Under the pieces are notes generated by a model. It saw nothing but the letters and a program-made list of their open reading frames with translations, made no database searches and was not told the origin of the DNA. The position numbers and the translations under genes are program-made. This document shows positions 34,946 through 46,935 of a stretch of DNA of 64,000 bases, piece by piece. The DNA comes from Anomaloglossus baeobatrachus (lineage: Eukaryota > Chordata > Amphibia > Anura > Aromobatidae), in assembly GCF_048569485.1 (NCBI RefSeq), contig NC_134364.1:127112752-127176751 (forward strand). The letters run 5' to 3'. Each line of letters starts with the position of its first letter. Positions within the stretch are counted from its first letter, which is position 1.

Positions 34946-35387
34946 ACAATCAGTTGATGCGCTCCAGGCCAGGACAGACCTGGAAAAGCCATTGTGAGAA
35001 GCCGCATCACAGCCGCAGCAGGGACAAGCTCCAGCCACCACAGTGAGGGGGAATTCATTGTTTGAGCAAATATATTAGGGTCATTTTCAAGCTAATTTTT
35101 AGCGGCCCCCAAAGGTTGGTAGAAATTTCCAAATAGCCCCCGACAGAAAAAAAGGTTCCCCACCCCTGACCTACAGTGTCCTTCCTTATGACCTATAATC
35201 TCCACAATGTCACTACTTCTGCTTCCTCCTTACTGGAAGGTTCACCGGCTGCTGTCCTAGCTTCAGTGCCCCCACACACTGCTCCTTCTCTACACTGTCC
35301 CGTAGTCTAAACTGAACCCCACGGGAAAAATTTTTGGGTTGATGACCGAATCCCTTGAAGGCACTCATCTCACTGCTGTCACCAATA

Positions 35388-36535
35388 GTGGAGACACGGG
35401 GCTCAGTGGGTGCTCTCCTGTGGAGACACTGGGGTCAGTGGGTGCTCTCCTGTGGAGACACTGGGGTCAGTGGGTGCTCTCCTGTGGAGACACTGGGGTC
35501 AGTGGGTGCTCTCCTGTGGAGACACTGGGGTCAGTGGGTGCTCTGTGGAGACACTGGGGTCAGTGGGTGCTCTCCTGTGGAGACACTGGGGTCAGTGGGT
35601 GCTCTCCTGTGGAGACACTGGGGTCAGTGGGTGCTCTCCTGTGGAGACACTGGGGTCAGTGGGTGCTCTCCTGTGGAGACACTGGGGTCAGTGGGTGCTC
35701 TCCTGTGGAGACACTGGGGTCAGTGGGTGCTCTCCTGTGGAGACACTGGGGTCAGTGGGTGCTCTCTTGTGGAGACACTGGGGTCAGTGGGTGCTCTCCT
35801 GTGGAGACACTGGGGTCAGTGGGTGCTCTCTTGTGGAGACACTGGGGTCAGTGGGTGCTCTCTTGTGGAGACACGGGGGTCAGTGGGTGCTCTCCTGTGG
35901 AGACACGGGGGTCAGTGGGTGCTCTCTTGTGGAGACACTGGGGTCAGTGGGTGCTCTCTTGTGGAGACACGGGGGTCAGTGGGTGCTCTCCTGTGGAGAC
36001 ACGGGGGTCAGTGGGTGCTCTCCTGTGGAGACACGGGGGTCAGTGGGTGCTCTCTTGTGGAGACACGGGGGTCAGTGGGTGCTCTCTTGTGGAGACACGG
36101 GGGTCAGTGGGTGCTCTCTTGTGGAGACACGGGGGTCAGTGGGTGCTCTCTTGTGGAGACACGGGGGTCAGTGGGTGCTCTCTTGTGGAGACACTGGGGT
36201 CAGTGGGTGCTCTCTTGTGGAGACACTGGGGTCAGTGGGTGCTCTCTTGTGGAGACACGGGGGTCAGTGGGTGCTCTCCTGTGGAGACACGGGGGTCAGT
36301 GGGTGCTCTCCTGTGGAGACACGGGGGTCAGTGGGTGCTCTCCTGTGGAGACACGGGGGTCAGTGGGTGCTCTCCTGTGGAGACACGGGGGTCAGTGGGT
36401 GCTCTCCTGTGGAGACACGGGGGTCAGTGGGTGCTCTCCTGTGGAGACACGGGGGTCAGTGGGTGCTCTCCTGTGGAGACACGGGGGTCAGTGGGTGCTC
36501 TCCTGTGGAGACACGGGGGTCAGTGGGTGCTCTTG
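35388..36535. repeat. 32-bp minisatellite array
   Basis: About 36 copies of a 32-bp unit (ggggtcagtgggtgctctc core). Two base positions (actgg/acggg, tcctg/tcttg) split the array into left and right domains. Three long overlapping + strand frames are repeat artefacts. Confidence 0.97.
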
Positions 36536-36539
36536 TCCG

Positions 36540-37320
36540 CTGATCCGGCCGCCTTTAGAAAGACAGCGTGGCCCAGGGCTCAACACAACTGAACGCCGGC
36601 CTCCTTAACCGTGGGCGTAACACTACTCAGACAACACAGGGTGAGGGAACCACAATAATTAGACTTTATTGGATCCCCAAACAATTAACGGCACATAACA
36701 CATAACCAGCAAAACCACAGAATATAACCGGCAACAGAGTCTCACCCTTCCGCTGCTCACCAGGGATTAGAATGTCCTTGCCTCAGAGCTTCCAGGGCTA
36801 CTTACTCCAATCCAGCAGCACCCCGCTTTCGGTGGGCACCCACAGAGAATGGAATAACACCAGATTTAGGAAGCTGGCCGAGGACCGCAAAGCCTGTAGT
36901 CAGGTGACTGGATTGCCCGAAGCTGGATTCCTTGATTAGGTACTCCTTGATAGCTCAGCCAAATCCTTGCATTCGATGCAGAAGTCCATGTAGTGTTATA
37001 ATCCAGGTTCATTTATGGCTGGCCAATCGGATCCGCAGATCCTAGTTTGGTAGCAAGAGTCTAGCCGGGCAATGGACAGTCCTCCTTTTTATACCCCTGA
37101 GCTCTCCATTCAGACCATTGAGGGCTTCACGATTGGTGGATAAGACTGGGCTCTCATTGGCTAGATTTCAAGCCGTATACACAATATCCCCAGCAGTAAT
37201 GGTCTCTGGCAGAGACTAGGGAGGGACAGCTTAAGTTACATCACATCTAGCAATACACATAGTGATACAATGGGAGGTTCGCATAATTAATTTGTCTGGG
37301 TGTCTGTCCTTCACTGGCCA
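36540..37320. other. Unidentified interspersed-repeat-like sequence
   Basis: No gene. The segment reads like part of an interspersed repeat (an attagactttattgg motif near 36658 and a TATA-like tttttatacccc near 37085), but I cannot assign a family. The LINE begins at its right edge and may have inserted into it. Confidence 0.35.
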
Positions 37321-37325
37321 AGGCA

Positions 37326-39900
37326 ATTATTATTATTATTATTATTTATTATTATAGCGCCATTTATTCCATGGCGCTTTACAAGTGAAAGGGTATACGT
37401 ACAACAATCATTAACAGTACATAACAGACTGGTACAGGAGGAGAGAGGACCCTGCCCGCGAGGGCTCACAGTCTACAGGGAATGGGTGATGGTACAATAG
37501 GTGAGGACAGAGCTGGTTGCACAGTGATCTACTGGACTGAGGGCTATTGTAGGTTGTAGGCTTGTCGGAAGAGGTGGGTCTTGAGGTTCCTCTTGAAGCA
37601 TTCCACGGTAGGGGAGAGTCTGATGTGCTGAGGTAGAGCGTTCCAGAGTATGGGGGATGCACGGGAGAAATCTTGTACGCGATTGTGGGAAGAGGAGATA
37701 AGGGAGGAGCAGAGAAGGAGATCTTGTGAGGATCTGAGGTTGCGTGCAGGTAGGTACCGGGAGACTAGGTCACAGATGTAGGGAGGAGACAGGTTGTGCA
37801 TGGCTTTGTATGTCATGGTTAGTGTTTTGAACTGGAGTCGTTGGGTGATGGGAAGCCAGTGAAGGGATTGGCAGAGTGGCGAGGCTGGGGAGTAGCGAGG
37901 GGAGAGGTGGATTAGGCAGGCCGCAGAGTTTAGGATAGATTGCAGGGGTGCAAGAGTGTTGGAAGGGAGGCCAGAGAGCAGGAGGTTGCAGTAGTCGAGG
38001 CGGGAGATGATGAGGGCATGCACTAATGTTTTTGCTGATTCTTGGTTAACGAAAGCACCGATACGGGAGTTGTTTTTGAGTTGTAATCGGCATGAGGTGA
38101 AGAGGGCTTGGATGTGTGGCTTGAAGGATAGAGCAGAGTCGAGGGTCACTCCAAGGCAACGAGCTTGTGAGACTGGGGAGAGTGAGCAACCATCGAGTTT
38201 GATGGAAAGGCTTGTTGGAGGAGATGAGTGAGGAGGAGGAAAGACAATGAATTCTGTTTTTTCCATGTTAAGTTTTAGGAATCGCACAGAGAAGAAGGAT
38301 GAAATAGCAGACAGACATTGTGGGATTCTGGTTAGTAGAGAGGTAATGTCAGGTCCAGAGAGGTAGATCTGTGTGTCATCGGCATAGAGATGATACTGGA
38401 AGCCGTAGGACTCAATGAGCTGTCCCAAGCCGAAGGTGTAGATGGAGAACAGCAGGGGTCCAAGAACTGAGCCTTGGGGAACACCGACAGATAGGGGGCG
38501 AGATGAGGAAGTGGTGTGAGAATGGGAGACGCTGAAAGTTCGGTCGGTTAGGTATGAGGATACCCAAGATAGGGCCAAGTCTGTGATGCCCAGAGATCAG
38601 AGAATCTGTAGTAGGAGGGAATGGTCTACTGTGTCGAATGCAGAGGACAGGTCCAGGAGGAGGAGGACAGAGTAGTGTCGCTTGGCTTTGGCGGTTAGTA
38701 GGTCGTTAGTGACTTTAGTTAGGGCAGTTTCAGTGGAATGATGCGGTCGGAAGCCAGATTGTAGCTGGTCAAAGAGAGAGCAGGAGGAGAGGTATGAGGA
38801 CAGTTCAAGATGGACATGCTGTTCTAGTAGTTTTGAGGCATAGGGGAGAAGGGATATGGGGCGAAAGTTTGACACAGAGGATGGGTCAAGGGAGGGCTTT
38901 TTGAGGATGGGTGTAATGGAGGCATGTTTAAAGCATGAAGGGAATACACCAGTTGTTAGTGATAGGTTGAAGAGATGGGTTAGGGCTGGGATGAGGACTG
39001 CGGTGATGTTGGGGATGAGGTGCGATGGGAGGGGGTCCAGTGCACAGGTGGTTAGATGTGATCTTGAGAGTAGAGTGGAGAGATTGTTTTCTGTCATGGT
39101 GGAGAAGCTGGATTTGGAGGAAGAGGGATGAGTAGCTATGATGAGGGGCTGTGGTGATTGTGGGCCAAAGCTTGCTCTGATGTTGTCAACCTTCTGCTTG
39201 AAGAAAGAGGCAAAGTCTTCAGCTGAGAGGAGAGGAGAGGGAGGTGGTGCTGGAGGACGGAGGAGAGAGTTAAAAGTGTTGAATAGCTGTTTAGGGTTGT
39301 GAGAGAGAGAGGATATGAGGGATGAGAAGTAGGTTTGTTTTGCAGCAGTGAGTGTGGACTTGAAAGTGGTGAGGGACTCTTTATATGCAATGAAGTGCTC
39401 AGTGGAATGAGACCTCTTCCATCTGCGCTCAGCAATTCTGGAAGCCAGTCTCAGTTCTTTAGTCTGACTGGTGTGCCAGGGTTGCCTGTTGATTGTGCGG
39501 GTTTTGGTGTGTGTGAGGGGGGCGGCTGATTCGAGAGCTGCAGAGGCTGTAGTGTTGTATAAAGTTGCAGCAGCATCTGCATCGTGTAGAAATGCAATGT
39601 CTGTGAGAGGGAGAAGGGACTGAGAAAGGGCGTGTAAATCAAGGTGTTTGATATTTCTGCGAGGGTGTGAGAGTTTGTGGAGGGGGGGTTGCGTAGTTGG
39701 AGAAGAGAGGGAAGAGAATGTGAGTAGGTTGTGGTCAGACAGGGGGAGAGGTGAGTTAGAGAGGTTAGATAGGGAACAGAGGTGAGTGAAGATGAGGTCC
39801 AGCGTGTGGCCATCTTCACTACTTCATGGATCAAAGGGGGCAGTAGAAAGTGAAGTATTATAGAGGTGAAAGTTAATAGACACACGAACATTGTTTACAT
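37326..39900 (-). mobile_element. 5'-truncated CR1/L2-type LINE with reverse transcriptase
   Basis: The - strand encodes a non-LTR reverse transcriptase: [18 protein letters not shown] (about 38875), [15 protein letters not shown], then [16 protein letters not shown] and [13 protein letters not shown] (38495-38370; ADD is the catalytic pair), ending in a typical C-terminus with [12 protein letters not shown]. An in-frame stop (38597-38599) and one frameshift between about 39100 and 39136 interrupt it. Upstream frames (39136-39891) hold only the end of the endonuclease region, so the 5' part is missing. The 3' end is a hairpin (gcgccatggaataaatggcgc) followed by an (AAT)n tail on the - strand, as in CR1/L2 elements. 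Confidence 0.85.
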
Positions 39901-40324
39901 TGACTATGTGGTCTATTACCTTCCGGTCCCTTCCAATTCTGGCCTAATTCAATGCATCATACTTATATGGTGCAGACTTGTCATGGGGCAGACAAAGTCT
40001 TTGGGCAGACTTTGGCCTGTCCCATTATATACACATACAAGTGCATTCAGCTGTGAAGGGGTGGGGTGCAACAAGAACCCCTTGATCACTCAATCAAAGA
40101 AGCCAGATACAGCATCACATAGGCAAAATAAACAAAGGTCATAAAAGGAAGGTGGGGGAACGTGGGGGGGAGGTCACAGATGCTGGAGCATGCCAGGGAG
40201 ATATTGAAGCAAAGAGGGAACAGGTCAGATATATTGGAAAAGCAGGATGAAGGAATTGACATACCATGTATTAAAACACAGGCAATCAAATGAGTCAACA
40301 AGAACTTTAACACTAGACTCCTAA
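39901..40324. other. Unassigned intergenic sequence
   Basis: No gene recognised. It contains a G-rich stretch (40150-40175). It may be the far side of the DNA the LINE inserted into. Confidence 0.3.
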
Positions 40325-40740
40325 AGGCCACGTCACACTAAGTAACATCGCTAGCAACATCGCTGCTAACGAACAACTTTTGTGACGTTGCTAGCGATGT
40401 TGCTGTGTGTGACATCCAGCAACAACCTGGCCCCTGCTGTGAGGTCGTTGGTTGTTGCTGAATGTCCTGGGCCATTTTTTAGTTGTTGCTGTCCTGCTGT
40501 GAAGCACAGATCGCTGTGTGTGACAGCGAGACAGCAACAACTAAATGTGCAGGCAGCAGGAGCCGGCTTCTGCGGACGCTGGTAACCACGGTAAACAGCG
40601 GGTAACCAAGAAGCCCTTCCCTTGGTTACCCAATATTTACCTTCGTTACCAGCGTCCCCGCTCTCAGCTGTCAGTGCCGGCTCCTGCTCTCTGCACACAT
40701 AGCTGGAGTACACATCGGGTAATTAACCCCTGCTAGGCAC
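40325..40740. mobile_element. Probable nonautonomous DNA transposon fragment
   Basis: It starts with ggccacgtcacactaagtaa and carries inverted motifs (acatcgctagcaacatcgct against agcgatgttgct) and repeated ggttacc/ggtaacc segments. This style is seen in amphibian MITE-like repeats. The right terminus was not found, so it is probably truncated. Confidence 0.4.
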
Positions 40741-42170
40741 TGACAGTCCATGTCGTCACAACTCATAATGGTGGTCTTAACTTCAGCTCACAGTGATTTT
40801 CAGGTTTTAGCAGTTCTTCCATTTCTGAAAAATGGAGTAGTATTAAAGCCTGACCTGACTTACCGTCCCAAAGTGTTCTCCATGTTCTGTAGGAGCGCAG
40901 TCGCCCTTCCCTCGTGTCCGGAGGAGCCCTCTCATTGTAATGTTTGTAGCGTGTAGTCCAGCTGCTGCCCACCAGTCACACACGGGAGGGATTACACTGT
41001 GTGACACGGCCTGATTTATACATTGCTCATTAATATTTGTAATGCGGGGTACAGTGGTAATCACACATAATGGTGTATTATCAGTATATTTTTTAACATT
41101 TCTGAGGTGTATGTGACCAGGTGTTCTGTATGGCAAACTGCAGAGAGGGAAAATACCAGAGGGAGAAGACCCCAGAAGTACTAAGGTGTCACTGGTAAGT
41201 CACACGGTGTAAGTATTTATTATGACAGTGCCCTCCCTTATTTATTGCTATTGTCCTCCCTTACTATAGAAAGTCATTTCTCTGCTGTGTGATGTCAATA
41301 TTTTCCCATTTCCACACATATTTCTACTGTGCAGAATCCCGTCTCCTTTATTAGAGGCGTCCGGACTCTCAACATCAGCCTTTAACCTCCTGTGTCTATA
41401 TCTTTTTTATATTTTGGGTGTTATTGGAGTCCTGTTTGGTGGCATACCTGTGCTTTGTAACCGCTTGTGATAAAACATTGTCGGTGCTGTCCTCTATCCC
41501 CCCCCCCCCCCCACCTGCCCTCTTCCCACTCCTGCACCTAAGGGCTCCGCAGTCTTCAAGGCATGGCCAAAATGTGCTCCCCTGGCTGCAGGGCCTCCGT
41601 CTGGGACAGCCATTATGATGTCTTCTGCGCATGTGAAGAGGGTGTACAATTATAGACCGCCCGCTCGCATCCGATCATCCCGCTGTAACATGATTTCGGG
41701 ATGTGTAGAAGAAATATTGGCATTGTTTGGATTTCCTTTGCAAGATTATTAAAGAACTTTTAAGAAAAAAAAATCATTGACCTCCTTGGTGCGTTGTCTG
41801 AGTCGCCCGGTTTAGATGCTTCTCCCGAAAAGAGCCAGCAGCATCTAAACGTTCTCCCACTCCTGTCACCCTGTGCGGCACAAGCCCCGGGACCGCTCGG
41901 CTCCCTCTCCATACCGGTATGTTGCTTCTCAATCAGCGGCTGAACCCTTTGTGCTAATTATTCATATATATTTAAATATACAGAAGAAATGACCATCTCC
42001 TGCTCAGCGTGGCACGGTGCTCAGGGGTTAGTAATGTTTGTGTGCAGAGAAGGAAACGGGTCCAAAGCCTAGGACAGTGTCTATACGGACCTGGAGATGT
42101 GACTTCAGCTGTAATTTGATTATTGTTTCTTTATTGTGAAATAGATATAAGAAATAGCCAACCATATGTT
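40741..42170. other. Intergenic sequence without recognised features
   Basis: I see no gene here. A poly-C run (41501-41513) and a small hairpin (ttagatgct against agcatctaa, about 41812-41852) are present. A related hairpin occurs at 45012-45042. Confidence 0.4.
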
Positions 42171-42171
42171 C

Positions 42172-42245
42172 AGGTACCATGGTGGGCTAGGGGTTAGCTG
42201 ACCTGTGCTGCAGTGTGGGGGGCAAATCTCTGAAGATTTGGAGGG
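42172..42245 (+). repeat. tRNA-derived SINE fragment
   Basis: ggtaccatggtgggctaggg matches the head of the SINE at 45216, including the pol III A-box region; the B-box is degraded (ggcaaatctc). Confidence 0.5.
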
Positions 42246-42302
42246 TTTTTTCTCTTTCGTTAGCCCAGTCACACAATATACACTGCTGTCTATGGGCCCA
42301 TT

Positions 42303-42385
42303 CACACGCTGCATTCCTCATGCACGCTGCATTCCTCATGCACGCTGCATTCCTCATGCACGCTGCATTCCTCATGCACGCTGCT
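42303..42385. repeat. 18-bp short tandem repeat
   Basis: Four to five copies of acgctgcattcctcatgc. Confidence 0.93.
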
Positions 42386-42423
42386 CTTTTATGGGCCCAG
42401 TCACATACTACATTCTACATATA

Positions 42424-44870
42424 TACAGTGTGTCCACCCATATCCTGTCCACCGCCATTAACTTGACAACAACAGCAGCTATAGGCATAGAAGTGGTGTC
42501 TAGGTATAGTAAAGTAGCCATGCCATGCTCTACGCAATGTCCACCTATAGCGCCACCTGGTGGAAAACAATGGCGTTAGCATTTTTATCTCGAAAACGGA
42601 ACGAGATAGAGGGAAAAAAAGTGAATTACAAAGTTTTGGGCATCATCAATTCAATCCGAATCCACACCTTGCATACAGAAATGCTATGATTAGAACGTGT
42701 AACACTCACAAGGCTGCGGACGTGAAGCGATACCTCATGGAGACCTTCCTACAAGTCATTGGGGATGGTGGCTGTGTGGAGTGGTCTCCGCTCTCCTGAC
42801 CTGACCCCATTGCACTTCTTTCTGTGAGGTCACATCAAACAGCAGGTGTATGCGACCCCTCCCCCAACATTGCAGGACCTACGACCACGTATCACAGATG
42901 TGTGCAAACGTGTCACCTGCCATATTGCACAACGTGCAGCAAGATACAGTGTGCTGTGCAGAGGCCAGATGTGCATTGCAGCAGGATACAGTATGCTGTG
43001 CAGAGCCCAGATGTGCATTGCAGCAGGATACAGTATGCTGTGCAGAGGCCAGATGTGCATTGCAGCAGGATACAGTATGCTGTGCAGAGCCCAGATGTGC
43101 ATTGCAGCAGGATACAGTATGCTGTGCAGAGGCCAGATGTGCATTGCAGCAAGATACAGTATGCTGTGCAGAGGCCAGATGTGCATTGCAGCAAGATACA
43201 GTATGCTGTGCAGAGGCCAGATGTGCATTGCAGCCAGATACAGTATGCTGTGCAGAGGCCAGATGTGTATTGCAGCAAGATACAGTATGCTGTGCAGAGG
43301 CCAGATGTGCACTGCAGCAAGATACAGTATGCTGTGCAGAGGCCAGATGTGTATTGCAGCAAGACACAGTATGCTGTGCAGAGGCCAGATGTGCATTGCA
43401 GCAAGATACAGTATGCTGTGCAGAGGCCAGATGTGCATTGCAGCAAGATACAGTATGCTGTGCAGAGGCCAGATGTGCATTGCAGCAAGATACAGTATGC
43501 TGTGCAGAGGCCAGATGTGCATTGCAGCAAGATACAGTATGCTGTGCAGAGGCCAGATGTGCACTGCAGCAAGATACAGTATGCTGTGCAGAGGCCAGAT
43601 GTGCACTGCAGCAAGATACAGTATGCTGTGCAGAGGCCAGATGTGTATTGCAGCAAGATACAGTATGCTGTGCAGAGGCCAGATGTGCATTGCAGCAGGA
43701 TACAGTATGCTGTGCAGAGGCCAGATGTGCATTGCAGCAAGATACAGTATGCTGTGCAGAGGCCAGATGTGCATTACAGCAAGATACAGTATGCTGTGCA
43801 GAGGCCAGATGTGCATTGCAGCAAGATACAGTATGCTGTGCAGAGTCCAGATGTGCATTACAGCAAGATACAGTATGCTGTGCAGAGGCCAGATGTGCAT
43901 TACAGCCAGATACAGTATGCTGTGCAGAGGCCAGATGTGCATTGCAGCAAGATACAGTATGCTGTGCAGAGGCCAGATGTGCACTGCAGCAAGATACAGT
44001 ACGCTGTGCAGAGGCCAGATGTGCATTGCAGCAAGATACAGTATGCTGTGCAGAGGCCAGATGTGCAGTGCAGCCAGATACAGTATGCTGTGCAGAGCCC
44101 AGATGTGCATTGCAGCAAGATACAGTATGCTGTGCAGAGGCCAGATGTGCATTGCAGCAAGATACAGTATGCTGTGCAGAGGCCAGATGTGCATTGCAGC
44201 AAGATACAGTATGCTGTGCAGAGGCCAGATGTGCATTGCAGCAAGATACAGTATGCTGTGCAGAGGCCAGATGTGTATTGCAGCAAGATACAGTATGCTG
44301 TGCAGAGGCCAGATGTGCATTGCAGCCAGATACAGTATGCTGTGCAGAGCCCAGATGTGTATTGCAGCAAGATACAGTATGCTGTGCAGAGGCCAGATGT
44401 GCATTGCAGCAAGATACAGTATGCTGTGCAGAGCCCAGATGTGTATTGCAGCAAGATACAGTATGCTGTGCAGAGGCCAGATGTGCATTGCAGCAAGATA
44501 CAGTATGCTGTGCAGAGCCCAGATGTGCATTGCAGCTGATGGGGGCCACTAATGAGTGCCATATGTGTGACCAGCATTCAATGTTTTGGGGGGGGTCATG
44601 GGTTTCATATGATAGCATTTTTGTATGCAAGGTGTCGATTTGTATTGAATTGATGATGCCCTAAAACTTTGTAATTCACTTTTTTCTCTCTCGTTCCGTT
44701 TTCATGATAAAAATGCTAACTCCGTTGTTTTCCACCAGGTGGCGCTATAGGTGGTTTCATTGCGCAGCGCATGGCTACTTTACTATACCTAGACACCACT
44801 TCTATGCCTATAGCTGCCACCGTTCGCATGTTAATGGCGGTGTATACAGGATATGGGTGGAGACACTGTA
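42424..44870 (+). mobile_element. mariner-like transposon with long TIRs and an internal array
   Basis: TA-flanked element, 42426-44868, starting cagtgtgtccacccatatcc and ending in its near complement. Inverted repeats extend about 230-250 bp (42426-42675 and 44632-44868) and share the unusual gcgccacctggtggaaaaca segment. Between them lies the C-terminal part of a mariner transposase: SPDLTPLHFFL-stop-GHIKQQVYATP (42792-42860; the SPD Asp is probably the third catalytic residue, and a TGA replaces the usual Trp), then RITDVCKRVTCHIAQRAARY, then the array, then ADGGH and a stop at 44552. The first two catalytic residues are absent, so the element is dead. Confidence 0.85.
42950..44536. repeat. 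42-bp minisatellite inside the mariner transposase frame
   Basis: About 38 copies of a 42-bp unit that encodes RYSMLCRGQMCIAA in the transposase reading frame. The frame stays open from 42846 to 44552, through the whole array to the transposase stop. Units differ by a few substitutions (gcaagg/gcagg, gaggcc/gagccc). Confidence 0.95.
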
Positions 44871-45215
44871 TATACAAAATATTATATATTTCTTTTTCAG
44901 ATTGATAGCTCTCATATAGTCCCATATGAGACAGATCTCACACTTCAGATTCTTAGGTAGCAAAATCCTCTGGGATCTATAACTTCCAGGACCATTCCTG
45001 CTGGTAATCATATAGATGCTGAAAAGAGACAGCAGCATCTAAATGTTAGCACCCAAGTACCCCCCCCCCCCACCCCAGCAAAACTATAACAGGGAGCCAG
45101 TGGGTTACTCATGGGAAGTGATCACTGCCTACCAATCTGTATGTCTTTGGAGTGTGTGAGGAAAGTGAAGCCCCTGGTGCTCCAGACCACCCAAAAAGAA
45201 AATCTATGAACATCA
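44871..45215. other. Unassigned intergenic sequence
   Basis: No gene. A poly-C run (45060-45078) and a hairpin (tagatgctg against cagcatcta) related to the one at 41812. Confidence 0.35.
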
Positions 45216-45290
45216 GGTACCATGGTGGGCTAGTGGTTAGCTGACATGGGATGCCTGGGTTCAAATCCTCTGAGGTGTTGGAGTGTAATG
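45216..45290 (+). repeat. tRNA-derived SINE head
   Basis: Pol III A-box-like tgggctagtgg (45225-45235) and B-box gggttcaaatcc (45257-45268) have tRNA-like spacing. The acceptor stem does not pair, so this is a SINE head and not a tRNA gene. Confidence 0.65.
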
Positions 45291-45522
45291 ATAAATATTA
45301 ATAATATAATATGAGTAATATATAAAATGATGTCATCTGTATACATATGCAATAAAGTTAAGTCTGAATATTTATATATTATATACACACACACACAAAA
45401 CAAATATGACAAGCAGATCCGATGTATAAACTATTTTTGTTTTTAACTCACATCTGTATATAATTATGTCAATGGGAGTGGTATATACAAGGCTCTATGT
45501 CCAGAGGGCAGGTTAGATTTCG

Positions 45523-45570
45523 GACCATGAGGAGGCGAGTGTCACCGCTGAAACGCGTGGTCCTATCTGC
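45523..45570 (+). ncRNA. Hammerhead-ribozyme-like motif (degenerate)
   Basis: ggacca and tggtcc pair as an outer helix around atgaggag, a short gcg/cgc stem and tgaaacgcg. This layout is that of the minimal hammerhead motifs carried by Penelope-like elements. The first core base is A where C is expected, so activity is doubtful. The gaataaagtgaaggaa sequence that follows recalls repeat ends seen in amphibian genomes. Confidence 0.35.
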
Positions 45571-45714
45571 GCTACTTTCCTGCGTTAATGCTGCTCTGAA
45601 TCGCTCGGACCATTGTATTTTTATGGATTCATGAATAAAGTGAAGGAATTTTTAACAGCATCCTGGATATCTCACGTTATTGCTGGACACTGCTCTGCCG
45701 TTGTTCACACACAC

Positions 45715-45885
45715 AAATATATATATATATAAAATTACATACACAGTATAAAGTCTAATTCAATATAAGTAATTCTTAATTTAAAAAGCATAAATTAATA
45801 TTATTAGAGTGAAAGGTGTAATATAAATAAAAAGCTAGGATTACTAGTGTACAGTCTAATGCAATACGGTATGTTAGGAAAAAAG

Positions 45886-45940
<55 letters not shown>

Positions 45941-45945
45941 TGTAC
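45715..45945. repeat. AT-rich stretch with (AT)n microsatellite
   Basis: Uninterrupted (TA)n at about 45890-45936 within AT-rich DNA. No gene. Confidence 0.85.
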
Positions 45946-46025
45946 AGTATATATGACACCCTAATATATAGTAATTAAAAGAAATTTTGTTTTCTGAGGC
46001 TGTTTGGTAAAAGTTGAAGAATGTG

Positions 46026-46795
46026 CCTTGTGTCTGATCCATCCGGCCTCCTGTCCTCTTCTGCGGTCATTGCCCACCCTGATCCATCCGGCCTCCTGTC
46101 CTCTTCTGCGGTCATTCCCCACCCTGATCCATCCGGCCTCCTGTCCTCTTCTGCGGTCATTGCCCACCCTGATCCATCCGGCCTCCTGTCCTCTTCTGCG
46201 GTCATTCCCCACCCTGATCCATCCGGCCTCCTGTCCTCTTCTGCGGTCATTGCCCACCCTGATCCATCCGGCCTCCTGTCCTCTTCTGCGGTCATTCCTC
46301 ACCCTGATCCATCCGGCCTCCTGTCCTCTTCTGCGGTCAATCCTCACCCTGATCCATCCGGCCTCCTGTCCTCTTCTGCAGTCATTCCCCACCCTGATCC
46401 ATCTGGCCTTCTGCCCTCTTCTGCGGTCATTCCCCACCCTGATCCATCCGGCCTCCTGTCCTCTTCTGCGGTCATTCCCCACCCTGATCCATCCGGCCTC
46501 CTGCCCTCTTCTGCGGTCATTCCCCACCCTGATCCATCCGGCCTCCTGCCCTCTTCTGCGGTCATTCCCCACCCTGATCCATCCGGCCTCCTGTCCTCTT
46601 CTGCGGTCATTCCCCACCCTGATCCATCCGGCCTCCTGCCCTCTTCTGCGGTCATTCCCCACCCTGATCCATCCGGCCTCCTGCCCTCTTCTGCGGTCAT
46701 TCCCCACCCTGATCCATCCGGCCTCCTGCCCTCTTCTGCGGTCATTCCCCACCCTGATCCATCCCGCCTCCTGTCCTATTCTGCGGTCACACACG
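46026..46795. repeat. 45-bp minisatellite array
   Basis: About 17 copies of a 45-bp unit (tgatccatccggcctcctgt core). In the first third, cattgcccacc and cattccccacc units alternate, giving a 90-bp dimer period. Confidence 0.96.
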
Positions 46796-46935
46796 TCTCG
46801 TCTCCATAGTACATGGATGAGGGGGTCCAGCTGTTACTCTTATCCCCCCGGTATCAGTTTTCATGGTGCTGTCAGAGAGAATGGACATCAGCATTTGAAC
46901 ATCCCCTCTGCCCCCCACTGCTCTCTCCCAGGGTC

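Larger units (their letters stand above)
33031..35176. mobile_element. hAT-type nonautonomous transposon with target duplications
   Basis: Ends are caggggtgaggaacct (from 33039) and, inverted, aggttccccacccctg (to 35168), about 15/16 complementary. The 8-bp flanks ctctacag and acctacag (33031-33038, 35169-35176) agree at 6 of 8 positions, as expected for hAT. The tgcggcccc motifs near both ends are typical of this group. It interrupts a duplicated tgtccttccttatga segment found on both sides. Inside are an array, a GT microsatellite, a MITE and a Tc1 end. No transposase is recognisable. Confidence 0.8.

Noticed and set aside
36540-37320. A fossil LTR element end
   Set aside because: The sequence has a repeat-like feel, but I found no paired end or recognisable internal part, so no family is claimed.
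37544-39097. A host gene encoding a reverse-transcriptase-like protein
   Set aside because: The ADD box, CR1/L2-type C-terminus, AAT tail, stop and frameshift identify a dead LINE.
45216-45290. A tRNA gene
   Set aside because: A- and B-box are present but the acceptor stem and cloverleaf do not form, and a related degraded copy lies at 42172. It is a SINE head.
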